Shown piece after piece: positions 1 to 8,390 of a DNA stretch of 64,000 bases. Source of the DNA: an uncultured Nocardioides sp. GTDB lineage: Bacteria; Actinomycetota; Actinomycetes; Propionibacteriales; Nocardioidaceae. The notes under the pieces are model-generated. The model searched no databases. It was given only the letters and a program-made list of their open reading frames with translations, and was not told the origin of the DNA. Both the position numbers and the translations under genes were made by a program. The DNA is taken from contig NZ_CANKYS010000004.1 of NCBI RefSeq assembly GCF_947488025.1, positions 186,001 through 250,000 of the forward strand, written 5' to 3'. Each line of letters opens with the position of its first letter. The stretch's first letter is position 1.

Positions 1-157
1 CACCTTCACGAAGGTCCGCAAGCTCGCCGAGGCGACGTACGACGTCGACGTGATCGCGCAGACCGCCTTCGAGCTCTACATCGCGCTCGGCGACGACCGC
101 CCGGTGCGGTTGCTCGGGGTGCGCGGCGAGATGGTGCCGCCCGACGGAGGCTACTGA
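1..157 (+). CDS. dinB: DNA polymerase IV, C-terminal end (partial)
   Basis: Only the last 51 residues are inside the window; the reading frame begins at base 2 and stops at TGA 155-157. The peptide contains TFTKVRKLAEATYDVD and, near the end, PVRLLGVRGE. This fits the C-terminal little-finger domain of Y-family translesion polymerases, in which a PVRL-type strand precedes the end of the protein. The catalytic palm lies outside the window, so the identification rests on this tail alone. The gene converges with the ABC permease gene, and a strong hairpin lies between them. Confidence 0.7.
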   Translation, partial: TFTKVRKLAEATYDVDVIAQTAFELYIALGDDRPVRLLGVRGEMVPPDGGY

Positions 158-162
158 CCCGG

Positions 163-207
163 ACAGTGGAGCGCGCGGCCGCTAGGTCCGGCCGCGCGCT
201 CCACTGT
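163..207. terminator. Long perfect hairpin between converging genes
   Basis: Two 19-base arms (163-181 and 189-207) are perfectly complementary, with a 7-base loop. The hairpin sits between the stop of dinB and the stop of the ABC permease gene. There is no T-rich tail on either strand. It probably acts as a bidirectional terminator, as long GC-rich stems often do in actinobacteria. Confidence 0.75.
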
Positions 208-233
208 CGGTCGCCCTTGCCGACCGACCCGGG

Positions 234-2777
234 CTACTCCGTCGCGATGGCGTCGAGCACCTTCATCCGCGAGGCGCGGATCGCCGGGACGATCGCGGCG
301 AGGACACCGAACACGACGGCGATCACCAGGAACACCACGAGCGAGCCGAGCGGCAAGGACAGGACGGTGAGGTCCTCCGAGAGCGACTGGCGCAGCGCGA
401 CCCCGATGAGCAGCCCGACCGCCAGGCCGAGGACCGCGCCGAGCACCGCGATGGCGATCGACTCCAGGGTGATCATCCGCCGCAGGCGTCGCCGGGACAG
501 GCCGACCGCCCGGAGCAGCCCCACCTCGCGGGTGCGCTCGATGACGCTGAGGCCGAGGGTGTTGACGATGCCGATGACCGCGATGATCACCGCCAGGGCG
601 AGCAGCCCGTAGATCATGAACAGCAGCTGGTTGACCTGCTGCTTGATCAGGTCGGCGAAGCCCTCCTTGTCCTGCACGGTGACGATCGGGATGTCGGCGA
701 CCACCTCGTCAAGCGCGTCGTGCACCTCCTCGACGTCGGCTCCCTCGGCGACGTTGATGCTCAGCACGCTGTCGTTGCGGCGCAGCCCGGCGTCCTCGAG
801 CACGCTGATCGGCAGGGTGACGCCCTGGGTGATCGGGGTGTCCTCGAAGATGCCGACGACCTCGAGGTCGACGGTCTGACCACCGGGGAACGCCACCGGC
901 AGGGACGTACCGACGTCGGCGTCGAGGTCCCCGGCCGTGGACTCGCTGAGGATGGTCTGGTCGCCGTTCATCTGCTGGGTGCCGCCCAGCATGTCGAGCT
1001 CGTAGATGTCGGCGAACTCGTCGTCGACGCCCATCACGAACGTCTGGTCCTGGTCGACCAGCGCCACCGAGCCCTGCATCCGCGAGATCGTGCCGACCCC
1101 GTCGACCTCCTCCATCTGGTCGCCGACCTCGGTCGGAAAGCCCTGGAAGCTCGGCGACTGGACCAGGAAGTCGCTGCGGAACTCCTGGTCGACGAGCTCG
1201 TCGTTGGTCGCGCTGAGCGAGGAGGCCAGCACGCCGACCGCCGACACCACGGCCAGGCCGATCATCAGGGCCGAGGCGGTGGCGCCCGTACGCCGCGGGT
1301 TGCGCAGGGCGTTCTCCCCGGCGAGCTTGCCGGCGGTGCCGAAGAGCTTGCCGAAGACCGCCCGGCAGGCGATCAGCACCGGGCGGCCGAGCACCGGGGC
1401 CATGACGGCGACGGTGATCACCCAGATCACCGAGCCCGCGCCGATCCATGCCGCGTCGGCCCCGGGCGCGCCGACCAGGCCGGCGGCCATCAGGGCAGCG
1501 CCGACGAGCAGGGCGAGGGTGCCGAGGACGATCCGGCGGCGACCGAGCGCCTTCTCCTGCACCGTCAGGTCGTCACGCAGGGCGGCGACCGGCGGCACCT
1601 TCGCCGCGCGCCGCGCCGGCACGAAGGCCGCGACCATCGTCACGCTGATGCCGACGACGTAGGCGGCGATGACCGTCGTCGGGGTCAGCACCAGCACCTC
1701 GCCGGCGATGTCGAGGCCCTGCGAGCGGAACACCGCGGCCAGCCCGCGCGCGAGGCCGAGCCCGAGCAGGAGGCCGAGCGTCGAGCCGAGCAGCGCCATG
1801 AGGAACGCCTCGATCAGCACCGACCGCGTCACCTGGCGGCGGCTCGCGCCGAGGGCCCGGAGCAGCGCCGACTCGCGGACCCGCTGCGAGACGAGGATGG
1901 AGAAGGTGTTGAAGATGATGAAGGCGCCGACCACGATCGCGATCACCGCGAAGGCGATCAGGAAGTAGCCGATGACGTCGAGGAACTGGCCGATCTGCTC
2001 GTCGGACTCGTCGATCACCTCCTGCCCGGTGACAGCGGTGAAGCCGTCGGGGAGCACCGTCTTGGCGGCGTCGGCGAGCTCGGTCTGGCTGACACCCTCG
2101 GCGGCCGTGAGGGCCACGGTGGTGAAGGCGTCCTCTCCGTCGAGGAAGACCTCCTGCGCCTGGCTCGTCTCGAGCAGCGCCAGCGTGGCACCGGCGGTGC
2201 CGCCACCGTTGAAGTTGGAGGTGCCGACGAGCTCGAACGACGTACGCAGCTCGCCGGTCGGCATCAGCAGCGTGACGTCGTCGCCGAGCTCGTAGCCGCC
2301 GCGCTCGGCGGACGAGGCGTCGAGGTTGATCTGGCCGGGCTGGTCGGGCCACTCGCCCGACTCGAGGATCAGGATCGGGTCGCCGGCGACGTTGACGCTG
2401 TCGTAGTAGTTGAAGACCAGCGTGGGGGCGCCGGTGCCGCCGACGAGCTTGCCGTCCTCGCCCAGGAGGTAGGCGCCGACGCCGTCGACGGACCCGTCGG
2501 CCGCGGCGACCTCGGGCAGGTCGGCCAGCCGGTCGACGACCTGCGGCTCGACGAGCTTGGTCGTGCCGGCCCCGGAGGCCTGGAACGACACCTCGCCCTC
2601 GGTGCGGACGATCGCGTCGGACGTCGAGCCCTCGATGATGTTGTCGAAGGTCGAGCCGAGCCCGTGGCTGAAGGTGAGGACGCCAGCCAGGAAGCCGATG
2701 CCCAGCACGATCGCCAACGTGCTCATGACCAGGCGGACCTTGCGGGCCACCAGGTTGCGCCAGGTGAGTCGGAACAC
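234..2777 (-). CDS. ABC transporter permease, FtsX/MacB type, two FtsX domains
   Basis: This 847-residue membrane protein has an N-terminal membrane helix followed by an extracytoplasmic MacB-like periplasmic core domain (about residues 45-255). A first FtsX block with several helices follows (about 262-400), then a second set of helices, another extracytoplasmic domain, and a C-terminal FtsX block (about 715-847). The paired motifs SALLRALGASRRQV and VGLLRAVGLSRRRL mark the two FtsX repeats. The GTG start is 3 bases after the stop of the ATPase gene, so the two form an operon. Such pairs export lipoproteins, peptides or drugs, or act as mechanotransmission complexes. The substrate cannot be told here. 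Confidence 0.9.
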   Translation of the reverse strand: MFRLTWRNLVARKVRLVMSTLAIVLGIGFLAGVLTFSHGLGSTFDNIIEGSTSDAIVRTEGEVSFQASGAGTTKLVEPQVVDRLADLPEVAAADGSVDGVGAYLLGEDGKLVGGTGAPTLVFNYYDSVNVAGDPILILESGEWPDQPGQINLDASSAERGGYELGDDVTLLMPTGELRTSFELVGTSNFNGGGTAGATLALLETSQAQEVFLDGEDAFTTVALTAAEGVSQTELADAAKTVLPDGFTAVTGQEVIDESDEQIGQFLDVIGYFLIAFAVIAIVVGAFIIFNTFSILVSQRVRESALLRALGASRRQVTRSVLIEAFLMALLGSTLGLLLGLGLARGLAAVFRSQGLDIAGEVLVLTPTTVIAAYVVGISVTMVAAFVPARRAAKVPPVAALRDDLTVQEKALGRRRIVLGTLALLVGAALMAAGLVGAPGADAAWIGAGSVIWVITVAVMAPVLGRPVLIACRAVFGKLFGTAGKLAGENALRNPRRTGATASALMIGLAVVSAVGVLASSLSATNDELVDQEFRSDFLVQSPSFQGFPTEVGDQMEEVDGVGTISRMQGSVALVDQDQTFVMGVDDEFADIYELDMLGGTQQMNGDQTILSESTAGDLDADVGTSLPVAFPGGQTVDLEVVGIFEDTPITQGVTLPISVLEDAGLRRNDSVLSINVAEGADVEEVHDALDEVVADIPIVTVQDKEGFADLIKQQVNQLLFMIYGLLALAVIIAVIGIVNTLGLSVIERTREVGLLRAVGLSRRRLRRMITLESIAIAVLGAVLGLAVGLLIGVALRQSLSEDLTVLSLPLGSLVVFLVIAVVFGVLAAIVPAIRASRMKVLDAIATE

Positions 2778-2780
2778 CGC

Positions 2781-3572
2781 TCAGCCCGCCTTCTCGTCGG
2801 CGCGGGGCGCGCGGGCGGCGTCGGACAGGGCGCCCATCTTGACGAGGATCGCGTCACGGTCGGGGTCGCGCAGCTCGTCGACGACCTTGCCGTCGGCGAG
2901 GAAGAGGACCCGGTCGCTGTACGACGCCGCGACGGGGTCGTGCGTGACCATGACGACCGTCTGGCCGAACTCGTCGACGCTGCGGCGCAGGAAGCCGAGC
3001 ACCTCGGCCGAGCTGGTGGAGTCGAGGTTGCCAGTGGGCTCGTCGGCGAAGACGATCGAGGGCCGGCTCACCAGCGCGCGGGCGCAGGCCACGCGCTGCT
3101 GCTGGCCGCCCGACATCTCGCTGGGGCGGTGGCCCAGGCGCGGGCGCAGGCCGACGGCGTCGATGACCTGGTCGAACCAGCCCTGGTCGGCCTTCTTCCC
3201 CGCCAGGTCGAGCGGCAGCAGGATGTTCTCCTTCGCCGTCAGGGTCGGCACCAGGTTGAACGCCTGGAAGACGAAGCCGATCCGGTCGCGGCGCAGGTTG
3301 GTCAGCGCCTTGTCCTTGAGCTTGCCCAGCGAGGTGCCGTCCACGACGGCCTCCCCGGACGTGGGCGTGTCCAGCGCCGCCAGGCAGTGCATCAGCGTGG
3401 ACTTTCCGGACCCCGAGGGCCCCATGATGGCGGTGAACTCCCCCTTCATCAGGTCCACGGTCACCCCGTCGAGGGCCCGGACCTGGGCCTCCTCCGAGCC
3501 GTAGACCTTCACCAGGTCCCGTGCGCTTGCCGCGACGCCCTGCGGCGCCCCTCCCGTGGGCTGCTCAGTCAT
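2781..3572 (-). CDS. ABC transporter ATP-binding protein, MacB/LolD family
   Basis: The 263-residue ATPase has Walker A GPSGSGKST (about residue 52), the signature MSGGQQQR and Walker B SIVFADEP, then the H-loop VMVTHDP. The closely spaced downstream permease makes this a MacB/LolCDE-type exporter. I chose ATG 3572. No Shine-Dalgarno sequence is visible there, so translation may be leaderless or may start at the upstream in-frame GTG at 3620. A 20-bp palindrome lies just upstream, shared with the divergent LysE-family gene. Confidence 0.92.
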   Translation of the reverse strand: MTEQPTGGAPQGVAASARDLVKVYGSEEAQVRALDGVTVDLMKGEFTAIMGPSGSGKSTLMHCLAALDTPTSGEAVVDGTSLGKLKDKALTNLRRDRIGFVFQAFNLVPTLTAKENILLPLDLAGKKADQGWFDQVIDAVGLRPRLGHRPSEMSGGQQQRVACARALVSRPSIVFADEPTGNLDSTSSAEVLGFLRRSVDEFGQTVVMVTHDPVAASYSDRVLFLADGKVVDELRDPDRDAILVKMGALSDAARAPRADEKAG

Positions 3573-3629
3573 GGGAAGGAGTCTGGCAGGGGTCTCCGAC
3601 GCGCGGCCATGGGATAACACCCGCAGCCG

Positions 3630-3649
3630 ACCCTGACACTTGTCAGGGT
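3630..3649. promoter_or_regulatory. 20-bp perfect palindrome between divergent genes
   Basis: ACCCTGACA and TGTCAGGGT are perfect inverted arms separated by CT. The site lies in the 116-base gap between the ABC ATPase gene (minus) and the lysE-like gene (plus), about 58 bases from the first start and 40 from the second. Its symmetry and position suggest an operator for a dimeric regulator. A small terminator is unlikely because both flanking genes read away from it. Confidence 0.55.
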
Positions 3650-3688
3650 CCGGCAGGGGTCTGGACCAGTGGCCCTAGGTTGTCCCGC

Positions 3689-4291
3689 GTGGGAGACGTC
3701 GTCGCCGGGCTGCTGACCGGGCTGTCGCTGATCGTGGCCATCGGCGCGCAGAACGCGTTCGTGCTCCGGCAGGGCCTGCGCCGCAGCCACGTCGGCCTGG
3801 TGGTCGCGATCTGCGCGCTGTCCGACGTCGTACTGATCCTCGCAGGGGTCGCCGGCATCGGGGTCCTCGTCGACCGCGCCCCGTGGGCGGTCGAGGTGGT
3901 GCGGTGGCTGGGCGTCGCGTTCCTGACCGTGTACGGCGTCCTGTCGCTGCTGCGCGCCCGCCGTCCGCAGGCGCTCGACGCGGGGGACGGGGTCGTCGAG
4001 GCGCACCGCGGCGTGGTCGCGCGGGCGGTGGCGCTGACCTGGCTCAACCCGCACGTCTACCTCGACACCGTGCTCCTGCTCGGGTCGATCGCCGGCACCC
4101 ACGGCACACCGGGTCGCTGGTGGTTCGCCCTCGGCGCGTGCGTGGCGAGCATCGGGTGGTTCGCCGGTCTCGGGTACGGCGCCCGGCTGGCCGCCCCGCG
4201 CCTGGCCAGCCCCCGCGCGTGGCAGGTGCTCGACGTGCTCGTCGGCCTCGTGATGCTGGCGATCGCCCTCCGGCTCGCCCTCGGCGCCTGA
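3689..4291 (+). CDS. LysE/ArgO family amino-acid exporter
   Basis: This 200-residue protein is almost entirely hydrophobic with about six membrane helices. The family-typical N-terminal stretch is GLSLIVAIGAQNAFVLRQGL, and WLNPHVYLDT lies mid-protein. LysE/ArgO proteins export basic amino acids. The GTG start at 3689 gives the normal N-terminus; the longer upstream frame runs through the divergent promoter. It faces away from the ABC exporter operon. Confidence 0.9.
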   Translation: MGDVVAGLLTGLSLIVAIGAQNAFVLRQGLRRSHVGLVVAICALSDVVLILAGVAGIGVLVDRAPWAVEVVRWLGVAFLTVYGVLSLLRARRPQALDAGDGVVEAHRGVVARAVALTWLNPHVYLDTVLLLGSIAGTHGTPGRWWFALGACVASIGWFAGLGYGARLAAPRLASPRAWQVLDVLVGLVMLAIALRLALGA

Positions 4292-4358
4292 CCGTCGTAC
4301 GCCCCTGCCGCGCGCCGCCGCGGGCCGCGCCGCGCCGCGCCGCCTGCCTCTCGCAGAG

Positions 4359-4376
4359 TCCCCGCTCATGCGGGGA
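4359..4376. terminator. Short GC hairpin downstream of the lysE-like gene
   Basis: A 7-bp perfect stem with loop TCAT lies 68 bases after the exporter stop. It is a plausible terminator for that gene. The rest of the interval 4292-4500 has no convincing gene; it is very GC-rich with short GCCGC repeats. Confidence 0.4.
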
Positions 4377-4500
4377 GTCCGCCACTTCGTGGGGCGTACA
4401 ACCCCCTCCAGGTGTCGGACTTCCCCCACAAGTCGCCTCAGGAGTACGCCGGCGGGCGCGGGCCGCGGCGTGAACCCGCGCGCCCGCCCGCGGGTCGATC

Positions 4501-4692
4501 TCAGGAGTCCTGGGGAGCCCGGGTCATCTCCGCCGCCTCGCGGGCGACGGCCTCGTCGTGACGGGCGTGGAGCCGGTCGCGGACCTCGGACGGCTCGTAG
4601 TGGCGGCGTACGCGCTCGTCGCGGGCGACGGCGGCACCGGTGGCGACCCCGGCGAGGATGCCGGCCAGGCCGAGGAGCTTCCATGCGCGCAT
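4501..4692 (-). CDS. Small membrane-anchored hypothetical protein
   Basis: This is a 63-residue protein with one N-terminal hydrophobic segment (KLLGLAGILAGVATGAAVA) followed by a highly charged helix rich in Arg, Glu and His. I do not recognise a family. The coding-like composition and the clean fit between neighbours support it, but it is short, and its start is 49 bases from the divergent gene at 4741. Confidence 0.5.
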   Translation of the reverse strand: MRAWKLLGLAGILAGVATGAAVARDERVRRHYEPSEVRDRLHARHDEAVAREAAEMTRAPQDS

Positions 4693-4740
4693 GGCGGGAG
4701 CCTAGTCGTCGGGGCGTGGGCGCTGGGGCAGACTGCGCGC

Positions 4741-5367
4741 ATGACCCTGACCCTCGACCAGGCGGTGGACCTCACCCGGAGCGGCGACATCTGGCTGTTC
4801 CGCGGGCGCCGGGCGCCGGACCGGGCCATCCGCGCGGTCACCAACTCGCCGGTCAACCACGTCGGGATGGCGGTGGTCGTCGACGACCTGCCGCCGCTGA
4901 TCTTCCACGCCGAGCTCGGCAGGAAGCAGCTCGACGTCTGGACGGGGGCCCACCACCGCGGCGTCCAGCTCCACGACCTGCGCGACGCCGTGGGCCGCTG
5001 GCAGACCGAGTACGACCAGGACGCCTGGGTCCGGCAGCTCCAGCCCGAGATCGGCCGCGACGAGGAGGACGGCATGCTGCGCGCGATCGCCCGGCTCGAC
5101 GGCGTCTCCTTCCCCAGCCTGACCCGGCTCGGCGCGCGCTGGCTGCGCGGCCGCGACGCGTACGTCCCGCGCCGCAAGCGCGGGCAGCGGGCCACCCCCG
5201 AGGCGGCCTTCTGCGCCGAGATCGTCGCCACCTGCTACATCGAGATGGGCATCCTGCGCGACGACCGCCGCGCGACCTGGTACGACCCGGGCAAGTTCTG
5301 GAGCGGTGACTACCTGCCGATCTCCGACGGCTGGACCCTCGGCACGGAGGTCGCGGTCAGCCGCTGA
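4741..5367 (+). CDS. YiiX/NlpC-P60-like permuted papain-fold protein
   Basis: The protein has 208 residues. Near the N-terminus is SGDIWLFRG, followed by NHVGMAV about 25 residues later. Near residue 160 is AAFCAEIVATCY. A histidine early and a cysteine late is the order seen in circularly permuted NlpC/P60 (YiiX/YaeF-like) thiol hydrolases, so H (NHVG) and C (FCAE) are the likely catalytic pair. No signal peptide is seen, so it acts in the cytoplasm or is not Sec-exported. The substrate is unknown. ATG 4741 was chosen because the longer frame overlaps the divergent small gene. Confidence 0.6.
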   Translation: MTLTLDQAVDLTRSGDIWLFRGRRAPDRAIRAVTNSPVNHVGMAVVVDDLPPLIFHAELGRKQLDVWTGAHHRGVQLHDLRDAVGRWQTEYDQDAWVRQLQPEIGRDEEDGMLRAIARLDGVSFPSLTRLGARWLRGRDAYVPRRKRGQRATPEAAFCAEIVATCYIEMGILRDDRRATWYDPGKFWSGDYLPISDGWTLGTEVAVSR

Positions 5368-5371
5368 CCAG

Positions 5372-5417
5372 GTCGAGTGCGCACGCGGTAGCAGTCGCCG
5401 CGGGCCGCGCACTCGAC
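5372..5417. terminator. Inverted repeat between converging genes
   Basis: GTCGAGTGCGC (5372-5382) pairs perfectly with GCGCACTCGAC (5407-5417), and a further short GCGG/CCGC stem lies inside. It fills the gap between the stop of the YiiX-like gene and the stop of the WYL regulator gene, so it is probably a bidirectional terminator. Confidence 0.65.
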
Positions 5418-6371
5418 TCACTCGACGGACGCCGCCAGCCGCTCGGCCACCACCCGGACCGCGGCGCGGAGCTCGGGGCCGCCCACCACCGTGAACGGGA
5501 ACGGGACGTTCGCGAGCCACTCACCGGCGTACGCCTCGGGGTTGCTGGTGCTGCCCACCAGCTCGCACCGGCCGTCGGGGAGCTCGCGCAGGTCGCCCAG
5601 CGTGGGGCGGACCCACGGCCGCAGCTCGCCGACCGGGACGTCGAAGACGACGTGGGTCTCGTGCTCCCAGCCCTTGCCGAGGTTGGCCTCGAGCTCGGCG
5701 GCGGGGTCGAGGTCGGCGGGCACGTCGAAGGTGCCCTCGAGCGGCTCGGCCCCGGTGATCCGGTCGATCCGGAAGGTACGCAGCGCGTCGGCGTGGTGGG
5801 AGTGGCAAAGGAGGTACCACCGGCCGTAGCGCACCACGACCGACCACGGGTCGACCTCGAAGGTGCGGGCGTTGCCGGCCGCGGTGCGGTAGTCGATGCG
5901 CACCTGCTGCTGGGCCGCCACCGCCGCGACGAGCCCGCTCGCGACCTCCGGGTCGGGTCGCACCGACGAGCGCTGCGGGACCGTACGCGCGGTCTCGCGC
6001 ACCGCGGCCGCCTGCCGCGCGACGTTGGTCGGCAGCACCCGGAGGATCTTGCCCAGCGCGGAGCCCACCGGGTCGTCGGGGTCGGCGACCGCGTGGTGGG
6101 AGTCGAGGGCGGCCATCACCAGCCCGAGCGCCTCCGTCGCGGAGAACACCAGCGGCGGCAGCCGCAGCCCGCGCCCGAGCGTGTATCCGCCGTAGGGGCC
6201 GCGCGTGGACTCGACCGGGATGTCGGCCTCGCGCAGGATCGCGACGTAGCGGCGGGCCGCGCGCTCGGTGACCCCGAGCCGCGCGGCCAGCTCGGCGGCG
6301 GTGACCCCCGGCCGGGCCTGCAGGAGGTCCAGCGCCCGCAGCGCCCGCGCGGTCGGGCTGATCTCGCTCAT
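5418..6371 (-). CDS. YafY/WYL-domain transcriptional regulator
   Basis: The 317-residue protein begins with a winged HTH (about residues 8-60, AAELAARLGVTERAARRYVAIL). A WYL domain follows (about 140-230, with VVRYGRWYLLCHSH and FRIDRITG), then a C-terminal WCX-like extension. These regulators sense ligands, often nucleotides or DNA-damage signals, and repress neighbouring genes. The gene is divergent from the alpha/beta hydrolase gene at 6467, the probable target. ATG 6371 is the first start that gives a standard HTH. Confidence 0.88.
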   Translation of the reverse strand: MSEISPTARALRALDLLQARPGVTAAELAARLGVTERAARRYVAILREADIPVESTRGPYGGYTLGRGLRLPPLVFSATEALGLVMAALDSHHAVADPDDPVGSALGKILRVLPTNVARQAAAVRETARTVPQRSSVRPDPEVASGLVAAVAAQQQVRIDYRTAAGNARTFEVDPWSVVVRYGRWYLLCHSHHADALRTFRIDRITGAEPLEGTFDVPADLDPAAELEANLGKGWEHETHVVFDVPVGELRPWVRPTLGDLRELPDGRCELVGSTSNPEAYAGEWLANVPFPFTVVGGPELRAAVRVVAERLAASVE

Positions 6372-6466
6372 GAGATGGATCCTGCCACCGGTTCCGGTCG
6401 TGGAGCGTCCGGAATGGTCCCTAGCGTGAGCAGCGAGGGTCGACGACACCGAACAAGGAGAGATTC

Positions 6467-7150
6467 ATGGACATCGTGCTCATCGCCGGACTCTGGCTCG
6501 ACGGCTCGGCCTGGGACGACGTGCTGCCCGAGCTGGAGCGGCTCGGCCACCGCGGCATCCCGGTGACGCTGCCCGGGCAGGGTGACGGCGCCACCTCGGC
6601 GTCGTACGACGACCAGGCCGCCGCGGTCCTCTCCGCGGTCGACGCGGCCGAGGGGTCGCCGCTCGTGGTCGGGCACTCCGCCGCGTGCACGCTGGCGTGG
6701 GTGGCGGCCGACCGGCGCCCCGACGCCTTGAGCGGCGTGGTCCTCATCGCCGGCTTCCCGACCACCGACGGCAACGCCTACGCCGACTTCTTCGACACCG
6801 ACGGCGACGCGGTGCCGTTCCCCGGCTGGGAGCCCTTCGCCGGACCGGACTCCGACGACATGTCGCCCGAGCTCAAGGCCACGGTGGCGGCGGCCGCACA
6901 CCCGGTGCCGGTGGGCGTCACGAAGGGGACGGTCCGCTGGACCGACGAGCGCCGCCACGGGGTGCCGTTGACGCTGGTGTGCGCGGAGTTCAGCCCCGCC
7001 CAGGCCCGGGAGTGGATCGACACCGGCGACGTGCCCGAGCTGTCCGACGCCACGGCGCTGGAGCTCGTCGACATCGATTCCGGGCACTGGCCGATGTTCA
7101 CCCAGCCGGCGGCGCTGGCTGCCCTGATCGACGAGGCGACGAGGCGCTGA
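6467..7150 (+). CDS. Alpha/beta hydrolase
   Basis: The 227-residue protein begins with IVLIAGLWLDGSAWDDVLPEL, the oxyanion-loop start of the fold. It has the nucleophile elbow VVGHSAACTL (about residue 67) and a C-terminal histidine in DIDSGHWPMF. The acid residue is probably in the segment before it. The start has AAGGAGAG just upstream (about 6455). It is controlled in all likelihood by the divergent WYL regulator. The substrate is unknown. Confidence 0.85.
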   Translation: MDIVLIAGLWLDGSAWDDVLPELERLGHRGIPVTLPGQGDGATSASYDDQAAAVLSAVDAAEGSPLVVGHSAACTLAWVAADRRPDALSGVVLIAGFPTTDGNAYADFFDTDGDAVPFPGWEPFAGPDSDDMSPELKATVAAAAHPVPVGVTKGTVRWTDERRHGVPLTLVCAEFSPAQAREWIDTGDVPELSDATALELVDIDSGHWPMFTQPAALAALIDEATRR

Positions 7151-7177
7151 CACGGGCAGGGGCCGCGCCCGGGGACC

Positions 7178-8233
7178 TCAGTCCAGGAGCTCTTCGGGGC
7201 CGGCCGCCATCGTCGGCAGGTCGGCGGGTGCACGGTCGACGGGCCTGTCGGCCGGCTTGTCGGCCGCGTCGGCGGGCAGGTCGGCGGGCTGGTCGACCGG
7301 CTCGTCGGTGACCGAGACCGCCTCGAGCGGCGTGGACGGCGTCAGCGGCGTGACCGGCAGGACGACGTACCCGCCCGACACGCCGGAGCCGAGGTCCACC
7401 TCGACGTCGGCGAGCTCGGCCGGGGCCACGCCCAGCGACACGGCGACGGCCAGCGCGTTGTCGGGCCGGTCCACGGGGTCCTTCTGGAGCAGCGAGGCCA
7501 CCACGTCGCGCAGGTCCTCGGGGACGTCCTCGCCGAGCGGCGGGGGCGGCTCGTTGACGTGGCACAACGCGGTCGCGATCGGGGTGCCGCGGTCGAACGG
7601 GCGCTTGCCGGTGAGCATCTCGTGGGCGACCACGCCGAGGGCATAGAGGTCACTGGCGCCGGTGGCCTGCTGACCGATCGCCTGCTCGGGGCTGATGTAG
7701 TTGGGCGTGCCGAGCATCTCGCCGACGCGGGTGTGGCCGATCGCGTCCATGGCGCGGGCGATGCCGAAGTCGGTGAGCTTCACCAGCCCGTCCTCGCGCA
7801 GCAGGATGTTGGCCGGCTTGACGTCGCGGTGGACGACACCGGCGTCGTGGGCGGTGCCGAGGGCGAGCGCGGCCTGGCCGAGGATGGACCGCACGGCCTC
7901 GGCCTGCATCGCGCCCTGCTCGCGGATGATCGCCGACAGGGGCAGGCCCTGGACGAGCTCCATCACGAGGTAGGTGCGGTGGTCGTCCTCGCCGTAGTCG
8001 AAGACGGTCGTGATGTTGGGGTGCAGGAGGCTCGCCGAGTGGAGGGCCTCGTCGCGGAAGCGCTCGGCGAAGATCTCCTCGTTGTCGGGGTCGGCGCGCA
8101 TGACCTTGACCGCGACGTCGCGCTTGAGCACGTCGTCCAGGCCGCGCCACACGTCCGCCATGCCGCCGGAGGCGATGCGCTCCTGCAGGACGTAGCGGTC
8201 CCCGAGACGGAGTCCTTCCACGAGCCTGTGCAC
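7178..8233 (-). CDS. Serine/threonine protein kinase, soluble PknB-like
   Basis: The 351-residue protein has a full Hanks-type kinase domain (about residues 12-265): glycine loop IASGGMADVW, Lys in VAVKVM, catalytic loop HRDVKPAN, DFG in TDFGIARAM, and APE-equivalent SPEQA. The 85-residue tail is Asp/Pro/Ala-rich with repeated DxPxD units. No membrane helix or PASTA repeats are seen, unlike PknB, so the kinase is probably cytosolic. The gene stands alone and diverges from the ArsR operon. Confidence 0.9.
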   Translation of the reverse strand: MHRLVEGLRLGDRYVLQERIASGGMADVWRGLDDVLKRDVAVKVMRADPDNEEIFAERFRDEALHSASLLHPNITTVFDYGEDDHRTYLVMELVQGLPLSAIIREQGAMQAEAVRSILGQAALALGTAHDAGVVHRDVKPANILLREDGLVKLTDFGIARAMDAIGHTRVGEMLGTPNYISPEQAIGQQATGASDLYALGVVAHEMLTGKRPFDRGTPIATALCHVNEPPPPLGEDVPEDLRDVVASLLQKDPVDRPDNALAVAVSLGVAPAELADVEVDLGSGVSGGYVVLPVTPLTPSTPLEAVSVTDEPVDQPADLPADAADKPADRPVDRAPADLPTMAAGPEELLD

Positions 8234-8353
8234 CGGGCGTGCCCCACTTCTCTCGAATCAGGCGCGCGACGGCGCACCAGAAACCGACGGTACTCCGACT
8301 TACGTCCATTCCTGCCTTTTCCGACCCGGCGCCCACCCACGAGGGTGGAACCA

Positions 8354-8385
8354 TTGACAACGTACAACCATTTAGTTGTACGTTG
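8354..8385 (+). promoter_or_regulatory. Promoter with palindromic operator for the ArsR operon
   Basis: A -35-like TTGACA (8354-8359) overlaps a perfect inverted repeat: CAACGTACAAC (8358-8368), spacer CATTTA, GTTGTACGTTG (8375-8385). The repeat ends 5 bases before the ATG of the arsR-like gene. This is where an ArsR dimer would bind to shut off its own operon. The -10 element is not clear. Confidence 0.75.
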
Positions 8386-8390
8386 GTCGC

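Noticed and set aside
720..3617. 965-codon plus-strand frame over the ABC exporter
   Set aside because: It is a shadow of the permease and ATPase genes; the opposite strand has clear motifs in both.
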